NCBI GenBank assembly: GCA_028699155.1
Contig: JAQVVD010000015.1
Coordinates: 1 to 33,893 of the forward strand
Direction of reading: 5' to 3'
Origin: Candidatus Peribacteraceae bacterium
GTDB taxonomy: Bacteria > Patescibacteriota > Gracilibacteria > Peribacterales > Peribacteraceae
DNA: 33,893 nt
The notes under the pieces are model-generated. The model was not told where the DNA came from and made no database searches. It worked only from the letters and a program-made list of their open reading frames with translations. Shown here piece after piece: positions 31,953-33,893 of this stretch; positions within the stretch are counted from its first letter, which is position 1; the number at the start of each line of letters is the position of its first letter. The position numbers and the translations under genes are program-made.

Positions 31953-31982
31953 TAGACATTTATGTCATATTTATGGTATAAT
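31953..31982 (+). promoter_or_regulatory. Promoter of the 269-residue unknown gene, leaderless arrangement
   Basis: TAGACA (31953-31958), an 18-base spacer and a perfect TATAAT (31977-31982) precede the ATG at 31990 by 7 bases. It is a strong promoter with no room for a leader. Confidence 0.65.
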
Positions 31983-31989
31983 ATTACTA

Positions 31990-32799
31990 ATGAGAGTCGA
32001 ATTAACACCCATCCAGTACGCAGGAGAAGAAGAGCTGCTTGGTGTTGTGGACGTAGAAGGACACAACGTTGTTCTGTATACCAGAAAACTCATTGCGAAC
32101 GACCCCGAGACGCGCACTGTCAAACCGACGTTGGAGATACGTGCGGTTGTGCCATCCATTACGCAAGTAGGGCACAGCGATTTGCGGTATGACCTCGTGA
32201 CGAAGGTTGATGCATTCCTCTCTGACCGCCTGAAGAAGGATTACATCGTGTATGGTTCGACTTCCGGATTGGTCTGCGTGCCCAAAACCGTAGAACATCT
32301 GGAGCAGGATGAGCGACACGTCGATACCGCCGGCATGCACCCCGCCTTCTTCGAGCATAGCCGTATGTGCAGACAGGATATGCTCGCTTGCCTGGATCCC
32401 ATGGTGGCTAAGATACAGGCCGTATTACAGGAAACGCGTTCCGATCTGGAACTTCTGTCCTCGGAACCGCCACCGCCCGAAGCTGCGGTGCGCGCGGCGC
32501 GCGATCTCCTCCACTCCGTCGTCTGGGCTCCGGAACCTGCCAGGCAACAGGCGGCCGACGATGGTCGCGTGCTGCACATTCCTGCATCGTACGAAGGCAT
32601 GTGTTACACCTACAAATCCTCTCTGCCTGCAGGCATAGATTGGCATGCACTGGAGCACGGCATGCGCACCGTTTTTGCGGGGGAAAAATTGGATATGGAC
32701 GTCGTACACCGTCGCGTTTCCCGCAGGGGCACAGATGAGAGTTGCCTCTTTCTCATTCGCGCTACTCCCGAGAGCCATCAGAAATTGACTGGATCGTGA
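31990..32799 (+). CDS. Unknown soluble protein
   Basis: Encodes 269 residues. The N-terminal half looks alpha/beta (EEELLGVVDVEGHNVVLYT, TLEIRAVVPSIT, DYIVYGSTSGLVCVP). A helical middle (CRQDMLACLDPMVAKIQAVLQ) follows, and the C-terminal part again suggests strands (GRVLHIPASYEGMCYTYKSS, ESCLFLIRATPE). Five Cys and many His are scattered without a clear metal motif. There is no signal peptide or membrane segment. No family recognised. It has one of the strongest promoters in the window. Its last 38 bases overlap the convergent acylphosphatase gene, so the two transcripts are antisense at their ends. Confidence 0.7.
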   Translation: MRVELTPIQYAGEEELLGVVDVEGHNVVLYTRKLIANDPETRTVKPTLEIRAVVPSITQVGHSDLRYDLVTKVDAFLSDRLKKDYIVYGSTSGLVCVPKTVEHLEQDERHVDTAGMHPAFFEHSRMCRQDMLACLDPMVAKIQAVLQETRSDLELLSSEPPPPEAAVRAARDLLHSVVWAPEPARQQAADDGRVLHIPASYEGMCYTYKSSLPAGIDWHALEHGMRTVFAGEKLDMDVVHRRVSRRGTDESCLFLIRATPESHQKLTGS

Positions 32800-33052
32800 A
32801 TCCCCGGAATCCCGCGGGTTCTGCGTCGTGCGTGCGCACCTCCGCCACTTTCGCAGCCGCTGGTCCTGTGTGCAGCCACTCCTCCAGTTGTGAGAGTTGC
32901 TCCTCCGTTCCTTCTGCGTGGACTTCTACCGAACCGTCGTCGCAGTTGCGCACCCAGCCGGTTACGCCCAGTTCCCGCGCTCTCTCCTCCGTCTCTGAGC
33001 GAAAGAAGACGCCCTGGACGCGACCGAATACCCTGAAGAGCCTGGCTGCCAT
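32762..33052 (-). CDS. acyP: Acylphosphatase
   Basis: Encodes 96 residues from the ATG at 33052. Acylphosphatases hydrolyse carboxyl-phosphate bonds in the cytosol. The signature GRVQGVFFR carries the catalytic Arg, and GWVRNCDDGSVEVHAEG carries the catalytic Asn; the C-terminal FTI is also typical. The frame is open to 33082, but the shorter start matches the family length and is preceded by a TAGAAT box at exactly 7 bases. The last 38 bases overlap the convergent unknown gene. Confidence 0.95.
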   Translation of the reverse strand: MAARLFRVFGRVQGVFFRSETEERARELGVTGWVRNCDDGSVEVHAEGTEEQLSQLEEWLHTGPAAAKVAEVRTHDAEPAGFRGFTIQSISDGSRE

Positions 33053-33059
33053 GCAGTCA

Positions 33060-33065
33060 ATTCTA
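33060..33065 (-). promoter_or_regulatory. -10 box of acylphosphatase, leaderless arrangement
   Basis: On the minus strand TAGAAT (33065-33060) lies 7 bases before the ATG at 33052. An upstream ATG at 33082 would lie before the transcription start, so the box decides the start. Confidence 0.55.
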
Positions 33066-33127
33066 GATGCAAAATCCATCATGCGGAACAGCCTGATGCC
33101 CGGAGCGTACAGTTTTTGTGCAGGATT

Positions 33128-33373
33128 TCAGGGGAGCGTATGGTAGATCGATTTCCAAAATGCATAGTCCTCATCAGTCATTGTGCCTTGCTTCCTCTTC
33201 TCAAGAATCTTCGCCGTGTCTCTTTCGATCATTCCCTGCATTCTTTTACGTGTTTCTTCAATTCTACCGAGTACTTCCAGATAATCGAGGTGTCCATCAA
33301 TTTCACCACATTCATCAAAACCTGCATCTGCCACTTCTGGCGGCGGCACGTTGTTTTCATTGGGGATTGCCAT
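33128..33373 (-). CDS. Small unknown protein
   Basis: Encodes 81 residues from ATG 33373; an in-frame ATG at 33382 lies inside the -10 box and would not be on the transcript. The first third is polar and rich in Pro, Asn, Asp and Glu. The rest is a charged helix (LEVLGRIEETRKRMQGMIERD, then KILEKRKQGTMTDEDYAFWKS) with coiled-coil character. No known family recognised. It has its own -10 box, is followed by acylphosphatase with a separate promoter, and looks monocistronic. Confidence 0.6.
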   Translation of the reverse strand: MAIPNENNVPPPEVADAGFDECGEIDGHLDYLEVLGRIEETRKRMQGMIERDTAKILEKRKQGTMTDEDYAFWKSIYHTLP

Positions 33374-33381
33374 AGCGTGCA

Positions 33382-33387
33382 ATTCTA
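33382..33387 (-). promoter_or_regulatory. -10 box of the 81-residue gene, leaderless arrangement
   Basis: On the minus strand TAGAAT (33387-33382) lies 8 bases before the ATG at 33373. A TTGGAT -35 candidate (33409-33404) lies 16 bases upstream within a small inverted repeat (33393-33409). Confidence 0.5.
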
Positions 33388-33416
33388 TGCTTTTGGATGA
33401 TCAATCCAAGGAAGAA

Positions 33417-33626
33417 CTAGGGATTTTTGGGTTGATCCAATACAGGGGTTTCACTCGTATCGAGTGTACCCGTTGATTGAACCGCCTGATGGGTGTCATC
33501 CTGTATGCGCACGAAGTTTCGCTGCCGGGCAGCTGCTGCCAAATGCGGATTGACCCGATGCGTTGCTGCGCCAGTGCGGCAGAGTTGAAGGTACTCCCGT
33601 GCTGCCTGCGTGATATCTTCTTTCAT
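33417..33626 (-). CDS. Small unknown protein
   Basis: Encodes 69 residues. It starts with a helix (EDITQAAREYLQLCRTG), has a central basic part (LAAAARQRNFVRIQ) and a polar Thr/Pro-rich end. Nothing recognised. Support for it being real comes mainly from a perfect TATAAT placed 8 bases before the ATG and from the open frame filling the space between two other genes. It lies just downstream of mscL on the same strand but with its own promoter. Confidence 0.5.
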   Translation of the reverse strand: MKEDITQAAREYLQLCRTGAATHRVNPHLAAAARQRNFVRIQDDTHQAVQSTGTLDTSETPVLDQPKNP

Positions 33627-33634
33627 AGGAGGGG

Positions 33635-33640
33635 ATTATA
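33635..33640 (-). promoter_or_regulatory. -10 box of the 69-residue gene, leaderless arrangement
   Basis: On the minus strand a perfect TATAAT (33640-33635) lies 8 bases before the ATG at 33626. A TTACAA -35 candidate (33664-33659) lies 18 bases upstream, inside the last codons of mscL. Confidence 0.6.
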
Positions 33641-33653
33641 GCCGAAGGATATT

Positions 33654-33893
33654 CTACTTTGTAAGAGCATCCCGTATCTCCCGCAGGAGCACCACCTCTT
33701 CCGGCGGCGCCACGGGCGCGACCTCTTCCTTCTTCTTCAGCTTGTTGAGCTGCTGTATCACCAGGAAGATAGAGAAGGCAATGATGATGAAATCAATGAC
33801 CGTATTGGTGAAGAGGCCGTAATTGAGGGTGACTGCGGGCGCTGTTTCCGTCGCGCGCTTGAGGGTGATTGCAAGCGTAGAAAAATCAACGCC
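33654..33893 (-). CDS. mscL: Large-conductance mechanosensitive channel MscL, C-terminal part (partial)
   Basis: The last 79 codons are in the window; the start lies beyond its end. MscL is a homopentameric membrane valve opened by membrane tension during osmotic downshock. The visible part has the periplasmic loop end [13 protein letters not shown], the second membrane helix ([17 protein letters not shown]), and the C-terminal cytoplasmic helix [13 protein letters not shown]. These match the family pattern N-Y-G-x-F followed by FxI(V)A...F..(I)..(N) and the end E-I-R-D-x-L. The linker is Pro/Glu-rich as usual. Confidence 0.88.
   Translation of the reverse strand, partial: GVDFSTLAITLKRATETAPAVTLNYGLFTNTVIDFIIIAFSIFLVIQQLNKLKKKEEVAPVAPPEEVVLLREIRDALTK

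Overview
The window is about 34 kb of gene-dense bacterial chromosome carrying 34 protein-coding features (two cut by the window edges) and two tRNA genes. The likely source is a Candidate Phyla Radiation (Patescibacteria) bacterium, perhaps of the Peregrinibacteria/Peribacteria type. This rests on very tight packing with convergent overlaps, scattered single housekeeping genes, a VirB6-like membrane protein next to large lineage-specific proteins, Gram-positive-like surface proteins and an AT-rich tRNA-linked insert. The lineage is inference from content, because no rRNA is present. TAG, TAA and TGA all behave as stops, so the standard bacterial code fits.

Layout. 1-4.3 kb: tail of an Lgt-like membrane protein, two small membrane proteins, a CorA transporter, a membrane protein with an LPESG sorting-like tail, and enolase. 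4.4-8.5 kb: tRNA-Pro(GGG), a DHH/DHHA1 phosphoesterase and translation factor IF2. 8.5-11.6 kb (minus): a VirB6/TrbL-like polytopic protein and a helical partner. 11.6-14 kb: a winged-helix regulator fused to a degenerate nucleotidyltransferase fold, ribosomal protein L19, and a CsaB-like polysaccharide pyruvyl transferase. 14-19.8 kb: an operon of three unrecognised proteins ending in one of 1573 residues. 19.8-23.4 kb: LepA, an RNA 2',3'-cyclic phosphodiesterase, an unknown protein, L27 and initiator tRNA. 23.4-24 kb: an AT-rich insert with an AdoMet-decarboxylase-like gene, bracketed by a 10-bp copy of the tRNA 3' end. 24-27.9 kb: FtsB/DivIC-like protein, MurC, an SLH-domain surface protein and a surface protein with an FPPTG sorting-like tail. 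27.9-33.9 kb: PurL, MurJ, an unknown protein, acylphosphatase, two small unknowns and the C-terminal half of MscL.

How the parts connect. Much of the window serves the cell envelope: MurC and MurJ for peptidoglycan, an FtsB-like division protein, CsaB (whose family makes the pyruvylated wall polymer that SLH domains bind), an SLH protein, and two proteins with sortase-like tails. Translation is the second theme: IF2, LepA, L19, L27, tRNA-fMet and tRNA-Pro.

The most striking global signal is at gene starts. A TANNNT -10 box lies exactly 7 or 8 nt before the start codon of 13 genes on both strands, and Shine-Dalgarno sequences are nearly absent, so much of the transcription is probably leaderless. 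Three gene borders carry degenerate 7-bp-period repeat arrays facing inverted partners. Strong hairpins lie behind several genes.
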